Shown here: positions 11,094 through 22,565 of the stretch, piece by piece
Layout: each line of letters opens with the position of its first letter
Position numbering within the stretch: the stretch's first letter is position 1
Source: Mactromeris polynyma
Taxonomy: Eukaryota; Mollusca; Bivalvia; Venerida; Mactridae
Assembly (NCBI GenBank): GCA_032209605.1
Contig: JASFXZ010000005.1
Coordinates: 31,484,905-31,548,904, forward strand
Length of the DNA stretch: 64,000 nt
Direction of reading: 5' to 3'
Made by a program: the position numbers and the translations under genes
The notes under the pieces: generated by a model
Seen by the model: the letters and a program-made list of their open reading frames with translations, nothing else
Databases searched by the model: none
Told to the model about the DNA's origin: nothing

Positions 11094-11172
11094 CCGCCCG
11101 GTTAGCTTAGTCGGTAGAGCGCCGTATTAGTGTTTAGTGGATTGTGGACTCGAGCCCCAAATCGGGCGCACT
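11094..11172 (+). mobile_element. tRNA-like SINE head (family 3), copy 2
   Basis: GCCCGGTTAGCTTAGTCGG and a closing TCGGGCGCA match the copy 110 bases upstream. The B box is damaged (GGACTCGAGCC). The following sequence matches 19980-20130 in unit 2. Confidence 0.6.
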
Positions 11173-11389
11173 TTCTTCCTTGCTTTACTTCAATATCTAC
11201 GTGCGCTAGTATTATATAGCAGTTTTAATGCCATATTACAGGTAAAACATATTAAAATACGTTGTCAGGTTCAGTTTTGACAGTTTACATTGCAATTATT
11301 CGAGGGAATAATTATTTACATTTGTAGATGAGGCGATTTGAGTTGAATGATATATCTTCCCTGAAATTGCCATATAGAACTCACACCTC

Positions 11390-11461
11390 AACCTGGATTT
11401 GAGTGTACGACCTCCAGATTAGTACTGGAGAGTTTCTACGACGGAGCTAACCGGGCGTACA
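11390..11461 (-). mobile_element. tRNA-like SINE head, inverted
   Basis: On the minus strand GCCCGGTTAGCTCCGTCG is followed by a stem CTCCAG...CTGGAG and a decayed B box. The unit 2 equivalent is at 20350-20432. It is not a working tRNA gene. Confidence 0.5.
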
Positions 11462-11679
11462 CAATAAGAAACGCCACATTTGGACACCTAGAAGGCTGAA
11501 TACCGTAATCACCGCTTGTTTTGCTTCTATTACATTGGAGTTTACATCCTTATCGACATGATTATTATCGTTTTTTGAATATGTACAGGCGGGATAAGTC
11601 AGACGAAAATAGACTAAATATGGTTCGTGCGCGTAGTTGTACAAGAACAGTGTGCGGCGTTGTAATTTTAATAAAACTC

Positions 11680-11888
11680 AATTAGAAACTACAAAATTAC
11701 TGGAGGCCAAATATAAAAATGCTAAACTTTATTGGAAGTTATTAAAAGAAGGTACTCGTTGTAGCTCGCCGAATTCTATAACTTCTAATGCCTTTTCTGA
11801 ATATTTTAAAGCTATAAATAATCCAACCGATCCCTTTTTTCAACCTGATGAAGATGTACTTCATTTTAATAGCATGTACGTGAATGGT
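11680..11888 (+). pseudogene. LINE pre-polymerase fragment (uninverted part)
   Basis: It encodes LLEAKYKNAKLYWKLLKE and a downstream FSEYFKAIN, the linker between endonuclease and reverse transcriptase in CR1/L2-like LINEs. The frame breaks at about 11888, where minus-strand LINE sequence begins abruptly. Confidence 0.7.
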
Positions 11889-11892
11889 GCAA

Positions 11893-13195
11893 TTAAAATA
11901 ATGTTTGCAGTGATATCGTATAGTAGAGTAATGTGTTCGGGTCTGAATTTAATAGTTTGAGCCAGTATTTAATCATTAGTATTTGTCTATGGATAGCTAG
12001 CGGAATTCTTCCTAATTCACCATACAGTGTTTCTAGGTTTGTAGATTTTCGAGCAGTAAGTTTTCGACAAAATTTGGTGTGGATATTTTCTATGTTTGGT
12101 GCTTCGCAATAAGTCCATATTTCGGCACAATAATTAAGTATAGGAGTTACCAGGGAATCAAATAGTTTTGATTTTTTGTGATATTGGTAATTCAATTTGG
12201 TTATTAATTGTAAATAGGTTGTGTAAAGCAAATGATGCATGGTTCGCTATTCGCTGTTGGGTTCGATACCAACTATTGTTCTTGAAAAGGTGTATACCTA
12301 AATATTTAGACGATGTAACGTTTTTGGATACAGATAAAAGTTATAATTTGTATGTCTCCCCTTCTCGAATATCATAGTTTTTGTTTTGTTTATGTTTAGT
12401 TTCAGTCCCCATGTTATACAATAGTGCTCGATATCATTTAGTATAGACTGTAAGCTTTGTGGTGACCGAGCGAATACCACTGCGTCATCTGCGAATAGTA
12501 ACTAAAATAGCTGCAAATCATCTAACGTGACGATACCGTCAAGATCGGAGTTAATATATTGTAATATGTCATTGAGGAAGATTAAACATAACAAGCTGCT
12601 GGATGGGTCTCCTTGTTTCAGGCCCATCGTAGAATTGATGAATTCCGACTTGTTTGATTGAACTCTCACTTGTGATTTTACGCAACCATACATTGCTTTT
12701 ATCGCCTGAACCATCCTGTTACTAACATTTTCGGATATTAATTTTTGCCATAAATAAACGCGATCGATCTTGTCGAACATTTTCTTCCAGTCTAAAAAGG
12801 CTACATACAGTTTGTGTTTATCATTAAGGGTTTTAGAAATAATTGAATTTAATATAAATATGCAATCAGCTGTGGATTTTCCCTTTTGGAAACCATATTG
12901 ATTGTCTATGATTCGTTCGTTTTCAATTGACCATGTTGTTATTCGTTTGGTTAATATCTGTGAATATATTTTTGCAAGAATGTTGATGAGAGTAATTCCC
13001 CTGTTTTGCTTCTGATGTATTTCCACCTTTAAATATTGGCACAATTAGTCCCTGTCCCCATGATGTATTTAAAACTCCTAGGTTTTGGCAAACTATAGTG
13101 TGTTTATAGTCACTTGATAGGATTTTGAAGCTCATTAACACAATTTTTAATTGGAGTGTTTGAAGCAGTATTGGCGTACTAAGTACTACATTAAT
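11893..13195 (-). pseudogene. LINE reverse transcriptase, inverted segment
   Basis: On the minus strand from 13195: WGQGLIVPIFKGG, a frameshift, RGITLINILAKIYSQIL, YGFQKGKSTADCIF, FLDWKKMFDKIDR (first catalytic Asp), GLKQGDPSSSLLCL. The second catalytic motif is damaged. Then come ITWGLKLNINKTK and the C-terminal ILNYCAEIW and YGELGRIPL motifs. It lies next to the plus-strand pre-polymerase part with the C-terminal end nearest, as expected if an internal segment of one element was inverted. Confidence 0.85.
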
Positions 13196-14102
13196 CAAGG
13201 CACTGAAAGTGCTAACAGCAAGGGGCTCACTGCAGATCACAGACGTCACTTTGACATATATTTATCTATCACAATTAGTCTTTCAAGAACACTTTGTTAT
13301 GTCAGTATATCAAATAATATAGGAGTTAAACACACAATATTGTATACACATAATTTGTATAGACAGTCAGAAGAATGGATGAAGAAGAAGTAAACAGTAC
13401 CTTAATGTTGATGCAATCCATAGAAAACTAAAGTAGGTTGCTACATGTGTTCTAAGAGGAGACTTCAGTTCAAGGGCCAGAATTCTAAAATATTTTGATG
13501 GATGCAAAGCAAATTTATGTCTTCCACATCTACAAATCATGTATCATGGTACTTATATTATCAAAATGCATTGCAATCCCTTGAAAACTGAAGAAGTTAC
13601 ACAAAGAGAGAGAATAAGGTGCTACACAAACTACATAAAATTATGTTGTATATTGGTCAGAACAACCAATCGACCGACCTATAGACAGGATGGCAATAAA
13701 ACAAAAAGTATGTTTTCGTAAATCGTCGATATTCAACGGAACGATGACAGAAAATTGCATTTCCCATGATTTCAATATACGTATTATTGTTTGTTGGATA
13801 TATTATATGTTGCACCGTTTCCTACTGCTATCGTCCGCTGCCTACTGTACACTATCTTATACTATCGTCCGCTAGCTTGTTTTCATAGCACTACACGCGT
13901 GATACGGCTGCGGCGTAGGCAGACATTTCTGTAATTTGCAATATTTGATCAATAAGTTTCTTTGGGGTTCTTTCTTTTGCGTAAGTGAAGTCAGCTCAAA
14001 TCAGTTTTATAGCTGATCGCCGCTATTTTTTGTTAGACCATGACTACTTTCTTCAGGAGTACGTAGCCTTTGGCGGTTCAGAATGAAATGAACGCTGCTA
14101 TG
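13196..14102. other. Sequence unique to unit 1, no gene seen
   Basis: It separates two blocks that are joined directly in unit 2 near 22565, so it is an insertion in unit 1 or a deletion in unit 2. No exon or transposase was recognised in it. Confidence 0.4.
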
Positions 14103-14310
14103 GGATTTACAACCTCTTCTGTAAGTGACGTCATTTCAAGAAAACGCAACATGTGATCTAATTATTTGCAAACAGGAAACAATATTTACTCAATATGGTC
14201 TCTCCGTTTTCATATTGCGATATGGGGCAAAATTGCTAACTGGTAGTACATGGTTCCGTCACATGTGACGTTTTCTGGAAATGACGTCACTTAAGAAGAG
14301 GTTGGAAATC
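14103..14310. mobile_element. Inverted-repeat (MITE-like) element
   Basis: Arms at 14103-14156 and 14259-14310 are near-perfect reverse complements, sharing AACCTCTTCT, AAGTGACGTCATTTC and ACATGTGA, around a 100-base loop. No protein is encoded. Target duplications were not resolved. Confidence 0.55.
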
Positions 14311-14464
14311 GTACAGTGGCGCTCAAAAACTTTGGATGACTCATCCGATAAGTGTCCGCGGATTTCGCCTACTATAGCAATTGACTCTGATGGGCCCCTT
14401 GCTAAAAACGTAAAACTGAAACAATATTGCGTGATTGTGTTCATGTATCCCTACGTAAGAACGT

Positions 14465-14668
14465 ACGAGGGGCTTTCAAAAGGTTCCATGAATAGTTTAA
14501 TATTGTATTATTATGCCGCGTTAATTACCCAACAATGATTAATTCCATGTGAGCAGTTATGATTTAACACTTGCAATGTAATATTTAATTCCATTTTGTA
14601 ATTCAGTATCAATATATTGTAGCCATAGTAACATTATGCTCGTTAACCCGGCGCACTTTGACGTCACA
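14465..14668 (+). mobile_element. 5' fragment of a mariner-like element
   Basis: It starts with the terminal repeat ACGAGGGGCTTTCAAAAGG and matches the first 200 bases of the element at 22631-23910. It then stops at the unit 1/unit 2 junction, so a duplication breakpoint cut through this transposon. Confidence 0.65.
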
Positions 14669-14686
14669 TTAAAATTCTAACCAACC

Positions 14687-14885
14687 GTCTCATGTGGGTA
14701 AGTGGTTATGGCTTGTGCCATGGATCGGGTAGTCCAAGGTACGAATCCCGGTAATGTATAGTAAGTAATTTATTGGAGCCAGCAGCATGCCACATGATGG
14801 TAACCGTTTGTCTATTTGCCTGCTGTCTGGAATTAAAGGATAGGAATCGGAAAGTAAATATGTTCTGAAATAACGTGGCTTGCCT
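14687..14885 (+). mobile_element. tRNA-derived SINE (family 1), unit 2 copy
   Basis: It matches 1190-1400 (head GGGTAAGTGGTTATGG, body GGATAGGAATCGGAAAGTAAA). It begins unit 2 immediately after the mariner fragment. Confidence 0.7.
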
Positions 14886-15408
14886 TAAAATATAGATGAG
14901 GCTATAATAAATAAACATTTTTACGATATCGAATAAGGATTTAAAGGTATAATTTTTTTCCCTCTTTTTCAAAGTCAAGCGAATAAGTTAAACAGTTACT
15001 TCTGTCCAAAGCACACATGTATTCAAGACCCCCTCGACAATTAAACCAACTCACTAATAATACATGTACCATATATTAATGCATCAGTTTTCATCAAATT
15101 TTCTTCCGTATATTATCTCGATAAAACCAGACTACCTCACAAGTTTTACAGATAAAGATAAACATTCTCTAGCATAGACTTCAAGAGTGTATGTTAACCA
15201 TGAAACTTGTAGTTTGTCATTTGTGTTGTAAACATATGTTCGTGAGAAAGTCAGTATACAGCTCATGCAATTATGCAAATGTCTGAAATTACCTGTTTTA
15301 CGACTTACGTCAAACGGAGTTCCCACGTAATTAAATTGGATTACGATTTTTAGTACATTCTATTAATTCATTTTCTTTTACTGAGTCATGTTCGTCAACA
15401 AGTATAAG

Positions 15409-15420
15409 TATATATATAAT
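15409..15420 (+). promoter_or_regulatory. TATA box of gene B
   Basis: TATATATATAAT-type sequence about 31-42 bases before the ATG at 15451, at the position seen for gene A. Initiation near 15441-15445 would skip the in-frame ATG at 15430. Confidence 0.55.
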
Positions 15421-15450
15421 GCATAATGTATGAAGTCCTCAAATGCAATC

Positions 15451-15486
15451 ATGTTTAGATGTACGAGTGGAGTATTCATTCTATAC
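15451..15486 (+). CDS. Gene B exon 1
   Basis: Twelve codons, MFRCTSGVFILY, then GTAAGT. Same size and phase as gene A exon 1. Confidence 0.7.
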
Positions 15487-17982
15487 GTAAGTTCACTGAT
15501 GGTTTCACGTCATTAGTTGTCCATATACTATTTTATCAAGCAATGGCATCAATAGCTAAATTTATTATTATGTTTTATTTTTTTCTAACATTCATACTGA
15601 TAAGTTTGGTAGTACTTATATGTTTCCTTCACATCTGTCTCCCAACGATTTTCGGAGTGTGGCTTAAATCTAGCTTCATGTTTCAGCAACTTCGTATGAT
15701 TGTTATTAATATACAATATACGTATATATATACACACATAAAAACACACTACGAAATTATACTCATTGTCTTCATAACTCTGTTGAATTAATATAGATGA
15801 ACAATATAATTTATTTTCTTTTTATATAAATACATTGTATGTGCAAATACATTGTATGTGCAAATGCATTTGTTTTTATTTGCTAAGTTATACGAAGAAT
15901 GATAAAAATCCTTGGTTTTTCGCTATTTCTTTTAAATGCTTTGTAACATTTAATTCCACAATTTTCCTACAGTCAATGCGTATTTTCATAATTAATCCTT
16001 GGTAATTAATCACTATTGTTTAAAACTTCCGAAATGTTTCTTTTGGCGATGCAATGGCTGTTTATTGCAATTGATTTTTGACAACCATAACCAAAGAACA
16101 GATGCAGTTTGTCAGATGTACTTGTATTTTAAAAAAAAAAAACCAGTTCCGATTTAATACCACAAAGGCCTTATAAGACTATGAATAATTGTATTTAACT
16201 CGCCGCATATTGCTTATGTCTAACACTTAAAACTCAGGGTGGTAACTGTTCATGAAATTAAATAATCAACACTTTTACTTCTTGTTCAGTTCATTCCTAT
16301 GCAATTTAACATTATGTGTTGCTGCATTCAGGTATTGACAGTATATCTGACTTTAGCAATAGCCATGCCACATATACACATTGCTGGAAATCTGGAACCT
16401 TGGTCTGGACTGAAGGGATGTGTAAGTAACTTTGAATTTGAAATAACAAACACCGCACACAATTTTATTCATCACAATTTAATCACTTTCACTGTATGAA
16501 TTTTACGAGATAGTATGGTGCTTACTAGAATAAAAAAATGTTTACCCGACGGGAAGTTTGAACAGCCACAGGGTATCAAAGTTCAAGCACTGTCACTTTC
16601 ATCATAAATGATAAAGTAAACGATGAAAAAATAAAAGTTAAGTCTATCAGCGATTTATGTTCGTTACTTTGTAAAATGCATTAATAGAAAAAGGAAGATA
16701 ATTTATAACCGAATGAATACATGCTAAGTTAGTCGCTGCCCTTAATTGAGCACTGATAAATTATGTCTCACTTCATTAAAAAGTGTCGAACTAGAAGCGC
16801 ATTATATCAGTGCACATCGCCAGAGCAGCACCCTTCTGCTGTTGGTTAAATGCTGTTGCTTTAGAGACGTTAAATTGACACCGATTTTTTTACAAAAGGA
16901 AGAATGTGTCCGTTATTGAAGAAATGTTCAAAGGTTTTTGAGGTACTTAACGTAAGATTCTTGGAAATTAAATATCCTTTAATGACTGATTTTGATCGAC
17001 TTGGTCATCCGATGTTTGATTATGACTTATCGCGTTGCGTTCTTTTCAACAGTCGCCGGGATGTGGTCGTACAGAAATTTGCTTTGAGTTAAGAGACAGT
17101 TATTGCACGGATGATAAAGAATGCTCTGTCTGCATACGTATGTCTTAAAGGGTAAGATCAAAGTGACGAATCACTGTTTACAGTATAGTTTCCACCATGT
17201 AACGATATTTATAAACCATTCGTACTTATTCGTCAATATCAATTCAAAACTTTCACCCATATACTTGTTTGTAAAAACACGGGTTTTGATGTATACGATA
17301 AACTCGAGTACCATTGCCTGGAGATTTTTTCTTCAGACTTTTGTATCAAAATTATCGTTAACACATTATGATGCTAGATATTACACGTATAGTACACGGC
17401 CCAATGGAAGACAAACTGCTTTTCAATTCAGCCGATTAAGGGCGCTAATTAAATACATTATATTTAAAAAAAATTAAGATATCGGCGTGATCCTTGCATT
17501 TTATTGTCTGACGTTTTTTTAAGTCATCTTATGCCTCGTGTTTATCATACAACAGTTTGACACTGGTGTGAATACTGGGTGTAAATACTATTTACGGATT
17601 TTTACTCTATGTTCTATGTAATACTTATAAAATCAAATTTGAAGCAAGAAGACGTTTAGTTAGAATAAATATTTTTTAGACTAAATGAAAGAGAGGAAAT
17701 TGAAGAACTGCTAAAATAGTCTAGTATTAATATGAAGTGTTTAAATTTACATATGAAAATAATTTCCCTATATAATCTATTGATCAAAACTGGTAGAGCT
17801 GGAAACTCGATATCGATTTTCAGGTCATTTTCAAGGGAGACAATCCACTGCGATAAGCCAGCTAAAAGGCACGGAAAGCTGTGTATGATTGCAATTTATT
17901 ATTATTATTGTATTATACGAACGTTTCCGATACTTTTCATCGAACTTAATGTTGTTGTTTTCTTTCAGTTAACGAACGCTGA
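15451..17982 (+). CDS. Gene B: small secreted six-cysteine peptide (4 exons)
   Basis: Joining 15451-15486, 16332-16421, 17053-17137 and 17969-17982 gives a 74-residue precursor. A signal peptide (MFRCTSGVFILY and a hydrophobic run ending LAIA) is probably cut after residue 23, leaving about 51 residues. Cysteines sit at 42, 46, 52, 60, 66 and 69 with the same spacing as gene A. Compared with A, exons 2 and 3 have 19 amino-acid-changing codons and only 6 silent ones among 58, and all cysteine codons are identical. The last exon gives LNER and stop. Family unknown; secretion is inferred from the signal peptide. All splice sites are intact, so it is probably functional. Confidence 0.75.
16332..16421 (+). 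CDS. Gene B exon 2
   Basis: Thirty codons between TTCAG and GTAAGT, phase 0. It ends with the first core cysteine (LKGC). Eleven of 30 residues differ from gene A. Confidence 0.75.
17053..17137 (+). CDS. Gene B exon 3 (cysteine core)
   Basis: Twenty-eight codons plus one base between CAACAG and GTATGT, beginning SPGCGRTEICF and ending ECSVCI. Eight residues differ from gene A, none of them cysteine. Confidence 0.75.
17969..17982 (+). CDS. Gene B exon 4 (coding part)
   Basis: After a TCTTTCAG acceptor the frame reads Leu-Asn-Glu-Arg and TGA (17980-17982). The 3' UTR follows; no clear poly(A) signal was fixed. Confidence 0.6.
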
Positions 17983-18800
17983 ACTGTCTGATATTGATCA
18001 AGTTCATGTACAAACCAGCTGCTGCTAATCTTGTAACAACAATGACTTACATTGTAAACTAAAGTATGGTAATAGATCAAATTCCAGTTGAATTTACTTA
18101 GTTATCTTTTTAACGAGTCTGTGAAATTAAAGCAGATACTGATGTGTCAACAATCAAACACATGTGTGTTTCACCGCATCGTTGTCTTAAGTCAAACTAT
18201 ACACATTGTTAGCATCGTTTATTTGTAACAAACAGGCATGTTGGTGCGGGAGGTCGCGGGTTCAAGCTACGACCGAGATATACCAAAGTCGTTAAATAGT
18301 ACCAGTATTGTGACTGTTATGCATTATGATAAGCCATGTTGCATGTTAATTTATTTAAACAGAATTAAATATGTAAACCAAAGGGACACAACCGCTATAT
18401 TCAATATCGTAACGACTCAAGTGTAACAGGCTTTGCTGTTCCCAGGTTAATTGTATTTATTATGTATTCACACTAACTCAAATCGACTACAACTTCTACA
18501 ATTAAGGATTCAATGATTTATTTCTTGTACTATCATAGTTTAAGCATCAATTTTACATATATCTAATAACCAGTATTTCAACTATCCTACATAACAGCCA
18601 TAAATTTATGATGAGATTAAACAGAATTTGGACTTTACTAATTACGAACCCCACCCAAAAGTAACAAAATAGACCCTTAATTTATATCTAAAGATAGAAT
18701 AGATCGTGACAAGGGTAAAATCTACCTTGTGAATGTCCGTGAACTGAGCACAGAGTGTTGGCAACTCTGCCTTTTATACCCTTTTTGGAGACAAAAGCTT

Positions 18801-18827
18801 GAGATTTTCATGCTTCATGAAAATCTC
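18801..18827. repeat. Perfect hairpin
   Basis: GAGATTTTCATG, a three-base CTT loop, and the exact reverse complement. The 12-bp stem has no mismatch. Function unknown. Confidence 0.8.
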
Positions 18828-18849
18828 ACCGTTCAACAAGATACACAAT

Positions 18850-19780
18850 GACTATCATAGTATGACTATAATATAATGTTACTGAACCACACAATACAAA
18901 CATCTATACTGTAAAATCAATTATTATTACATAGTGTTTAATTGGCGACCTGGGACTATAATTAATCTTTAATTTAACCCATTCCTGCCACACATGGGTT
19001 GCGTCAGATACATCTCAAAAGGGGAATAGAAAAAAAACATATTGGAGTCAACTTATTTCCACCACACGAATTGTATACCTTTTTGTTTATATATATAACG
19101 AAATCAATAGTTTTTTAAGACTTAAATTGTACAGCAACACAAAGGCATAATATTCAAGGTAGACACTTTGCCATTTTCAGAGAAAAAAACAATTATCCAC
19201 TGTTACTTTTAAATAAACACTAAAATGTATATTGTCCATGATATGACTGATTTGTTTAGTTATGTTGTGTTCTCATTATGATTAGTCATTATTCAAACTG
19301 AAACAAGTCAAATAATAAAAGCGCAAACACTTACTCTTAGTCAGGGACGTGGCATTTACATGTATAATCCGACTTGCTTATGCTATTCAAACAACTACCG
19401 TTGTGGAGAAACTAATCATTTATTCTGGCCTATATAAGATTAAAGTTGTTGTGTAAAATACTACAAAGAAGAGAAAAATTAAGTTCATGTCTGTGTCATT
19501 TCTATGTGTGTACTGTGGTATTCAAGCAGTTCAGGATAAGTATATACATGTACGTGGACACTTTGCTCAGTGACACATTAGTCTTAGAAATAATTTCATC
19601 AAGAAACTGCTTTTACTGTATAAAGGACGCTTCAGTATCGAAAAAAAACACCAAGTATAAAGATGACGTCACGTGTTTAAAAAACCCAAGATAGGAAAAA
19701 TATTGATAAGAAGAGGAACATGTGTACATTCTCTTCTCTTTTTATGAGGTATTAACTTTTATATAGTGTAGTGATGAGGG
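18850..19780. other. No gene seen (unit 2)
   Basis: AT-rich sequence with no exon or transposon recognised. Homology with unit 1 resumes near 19690. Confidence 0.4.
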
Positions 19781-19789
19781 GTTAGACCA

Positions 19790-19862
19790 CCGCCCGGTTA
19801 CCTCAGTCGGTGAAGCGCCATACTAGTGGTGGTGGGTTCGAGCATCCGCATCAGGAGCACTT
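19790..19862 (+). mobile_element. tRNA-like SINE head (family 3), unit 2 copy
   Basis: GCCCGGTTACCTCAGTCGG and GGGTTCGAGC match 10908-10985. The anticodon arm is eroded, so it is not a tRNA gene. Confidence 0.6.
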
Positions 19863-20349
19863 TCCCCCTTGATTAACTTCAATGTTTTCAGCGTTGTTTG
19901 ATGAGCCATGGTGGTTGAGACTCAAATGTCGGAAGGGAGAGAAATGTAATGGTGTGGGGTTAGACGGACGCCTAGTGTTTAGGGGTGGTGGGATCGATTT
20001 CCCCCTTGATTTACTTCAATATCTACGTGTGTTAGTATTATATAGCATTTGTATTGTCATATTACAGGTAAAACATATTGTTAATTACGTTGTCAGGTTC
20101 AAATTTGATAGTTTACGTAACAAATATTCGAGGGAATAATTATTTACATGTGAAGATAAAGAAATAAAATTTGGAATTACGCCGTTTTTAGACAGTACCT
20201 AAGTTACGTGCAGTGGTCAGTTGACCTTACCAGTGTTGCCGTGTTACCAACCAGTTCTTATCTGTTTCTGTAAAAGACTGACCACTTAATTCAAAGATGG
20301 AGGAAGTATTGGTTGCATGGTATATCTTCGGTCAAATTTTCACTTACAT

Positions 20350-20432
20350 CTCACGCCTCAACCGGGGATTTCAGCCTACGACCTCCAGATTGGTGATCGA
20401 GTGCTTCACCGATGGAGATAATCTGATGTACA
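20350..20432 (-). mobile_element. tRNA-like SINE head, inverted, unit 2 copy
   Basis: It corresponds to 11390-11461: ACGACCTCCAGATT and GGAG near the damaged A box. Degenerate. Confidence 0.45.
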
Positions 20433-21539
20433 CAATGACATGAGGGTCGCTACATTTGGATAAGAAGACGGCTGAATACCATAATCACCATTTGTTCTGT
20501 TTCTATAAGAGTTCTATAAGATTTGGGCGATAATGAATATATCTGTCATTTGAGTTTTTATCCAAATGCTGGGTGTATAAAAACTAGAGCTGGTAGATGG
20601 CATAATGAATATGTGAAAGTGACAAATGTTAAAATGGTAAATTATACACATGTAGATAATTCCGTTTAACTGATATTTACATCCCAAGTTAGAGCATTCA
20701 AAGATTGATGGTTCGAATTTCGCCCTTGACGGGGTTGGAGCCTCACCGTCCCTGAATTGGGCGCGTGTATTGGTCAGTAATAAACATGTGCAACGAACAA
20801 CCGAGGTCGGATGTGGACATCGGAATAGGTACTTAAACAGGGGGTTTTCTCAAAAGTTTAACGTAGAATTTGATTTAAAGACACATACCCTATTTACTTT
20901 TCTCATGTCTGAATGTTGATGCCACGAATTGGATCATGAAATGATTCCAAACAGACATCAAATGCATGCTAATTGTAATTGTCAATGTTTTCGAATTACT
21001 GGTAAATATATGCTTAACACATTATACTTCATCTTCTTAACCTACTAACGCATTTCGTCGCATATTTTTTAAAACTTTTCAATACTGTTGTAACAATAGA
21101 GCTATGGACTTCTTAAGTTTTTATCATAGAGGCATGCATTTTGTTTAAATTTCACACGCAAAGTTAATTGTCGATATCTTACCCTATAAATCACGAATGA
21201 AACGCTTTAGAATTCACTTTCACAATTGAATTGGATTTATGAGCTATTGTTAATGAGTGTACCTGGTACATAGCGCTTGCGATTCCCGTGCACGAAGTAT
21301 AAGTTGTTGTCACATACATGTCTAGCCTTGTAAAGACATACACGCCATAAGTGATGTACACTGGAAAATAATCGAGATAAGTAAAATTTTGTTACACGCG
21401 TTACCTCCACGTTGCCAAATATATAACTTGCAAGGTGAAGACAAGTACTGTTTATAAATGTTTAAATGTTTAAATATAGTTATTATACCTACTCTAACAT
21501 GTGGCAAAGTCTATTCACTAAACAACTTTGCCGCTTTTA

Positions 21540-21924
21540 CTATTTCTGAACTAAAGATGTTTCAGATAACTTGTTGGGTAAGCCTGTGTACATGAAAGGA
21601 GGTTTGTTGATACGCCTGTTTTTCAAGCTCTCCAAAACAACGACGAGTCTGTCCCCGGCCCTGCACCGAGGCTGGATCACAACACAGGAACATGCGTACC
21701 GAAGCATGCTGAAAAGGAGGCTGTGGCTCCGCCACCCAGGCGACCACTTGCCGAATGAGCCAGGGAGAACCACGAGCTCTATAATAAAATTCTTCGTAAA
21801 AGAGACACCCACATTTGGGTCAACAGTTCTGATTCAGATTGAGTGTAAAGTACTGAATAAATACAAGAAACAAACAGCGTTATGTTTGTCCTTTCAACAA
21901 TACAATTGCATAATGGTGAGATGA
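21540..21924. other. Open in both directions, unresolved
   Basis: A stretch richer in G+C than its surroundings is open for 117 codons on plus (21571-21924) and 90 on minus (21540-21812). I recognise no motif in either reading and see no partner exon. It could be a retroelement remnant or a retrocopy. Confidence 0.3.
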
Positions 21925-22439
21925 CCCCTACACTTTGTCTGTACTCCGGTTTCCACCATCACATCCGATCTTGGGCTTCACATGTATAAATGGACACTTC
22001 TATGAATTTAGGCGATTTCCTTCTATCATATTCCATATCTGTAAGCCGGATAGAGTTGGATCAACATACATTTCTTACAGAGTTATGCCTCTATAGTGGT
22101 ATGGTTTGTCGATAACGTATAACCTCACATAAATACCCACCTCGACATTAGGACCACCTCATTCATAAAAACCCTAGTTTCATTGATTTGTTTTAAATTT
22201 TACTTCCACACTTGAACTCCATTATCAGACAAACCATTCAAACATGGCCGACTTGATGCAGAGCTAATAGTGTTCTTATTGCCAAGGGTTCACTTTACAC
22301 GATCTGACCTTTCTTAATTGTGAAACGATAAGGTCACTCGGACCATACATCCGGAAGACACGTATTCAAACGATATTGAATACTGCAAGTAAACGATTTA
22401 TTAAGTGTGTATCATGTCATCGACACACATCATGTACAT

Positions 22440-22565
22440 GCATTTAAAACTCCTGGGTTTTGGCATACTATAATTTATTTATAGTAATTTCAATTCATTT
22501 TGAAGCTCATTTACAAAATTATTAATTGGATTGTTTGAAGAAGTATTGGCTTATCAAGTACTACA
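22440..22565 (-). pseudogene. LINE fragment (unit 2 counterpart of 13074-13195)
   Basis: About 80% like the start of the inverted LINE segment in unit 1, including ACTCCTGGGTTTTGGCA and GGATTGTTTGAAG. The rest of that LINE is missing here. Confidence 0.6.

Larger units (their letters stand above)
1187..14668 (+). repeat. Tandem duplication, unit 1
   Basis: Five blocks recur in the same order and orientation further right: 1190-6000 with 14690-18320; 7010-7075 with 18365-18425; 10780-11560 with 19690-20515; 13060-13195 with 22425-22565; 14400-14665 with 22567-22850. The end of unit 1 and the start of unit 2 lie within about 25 bases, as in a direct tandem duplication. Unit 1 is longer because it holds a LINE fragment, SINEs and a DIRS-like element. 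Divergence is moderate in introns, so the event is not recent. Exact ends are uncertain by tens of bases. Confidence 0.8.

Noticed and set aside
10908..11172. Two tandem tRNA genes
   Set aside because: Anticodon arms do not pair, B boxes are altered, and the copies recur with shared flanks as repeats.
16904..17092. 62-codon plus-strand frame near gene B exon 3
   Set aside because: The unit 1 counterpart carries breaks, and exon 3 is read in another frame with conserved splice sites.
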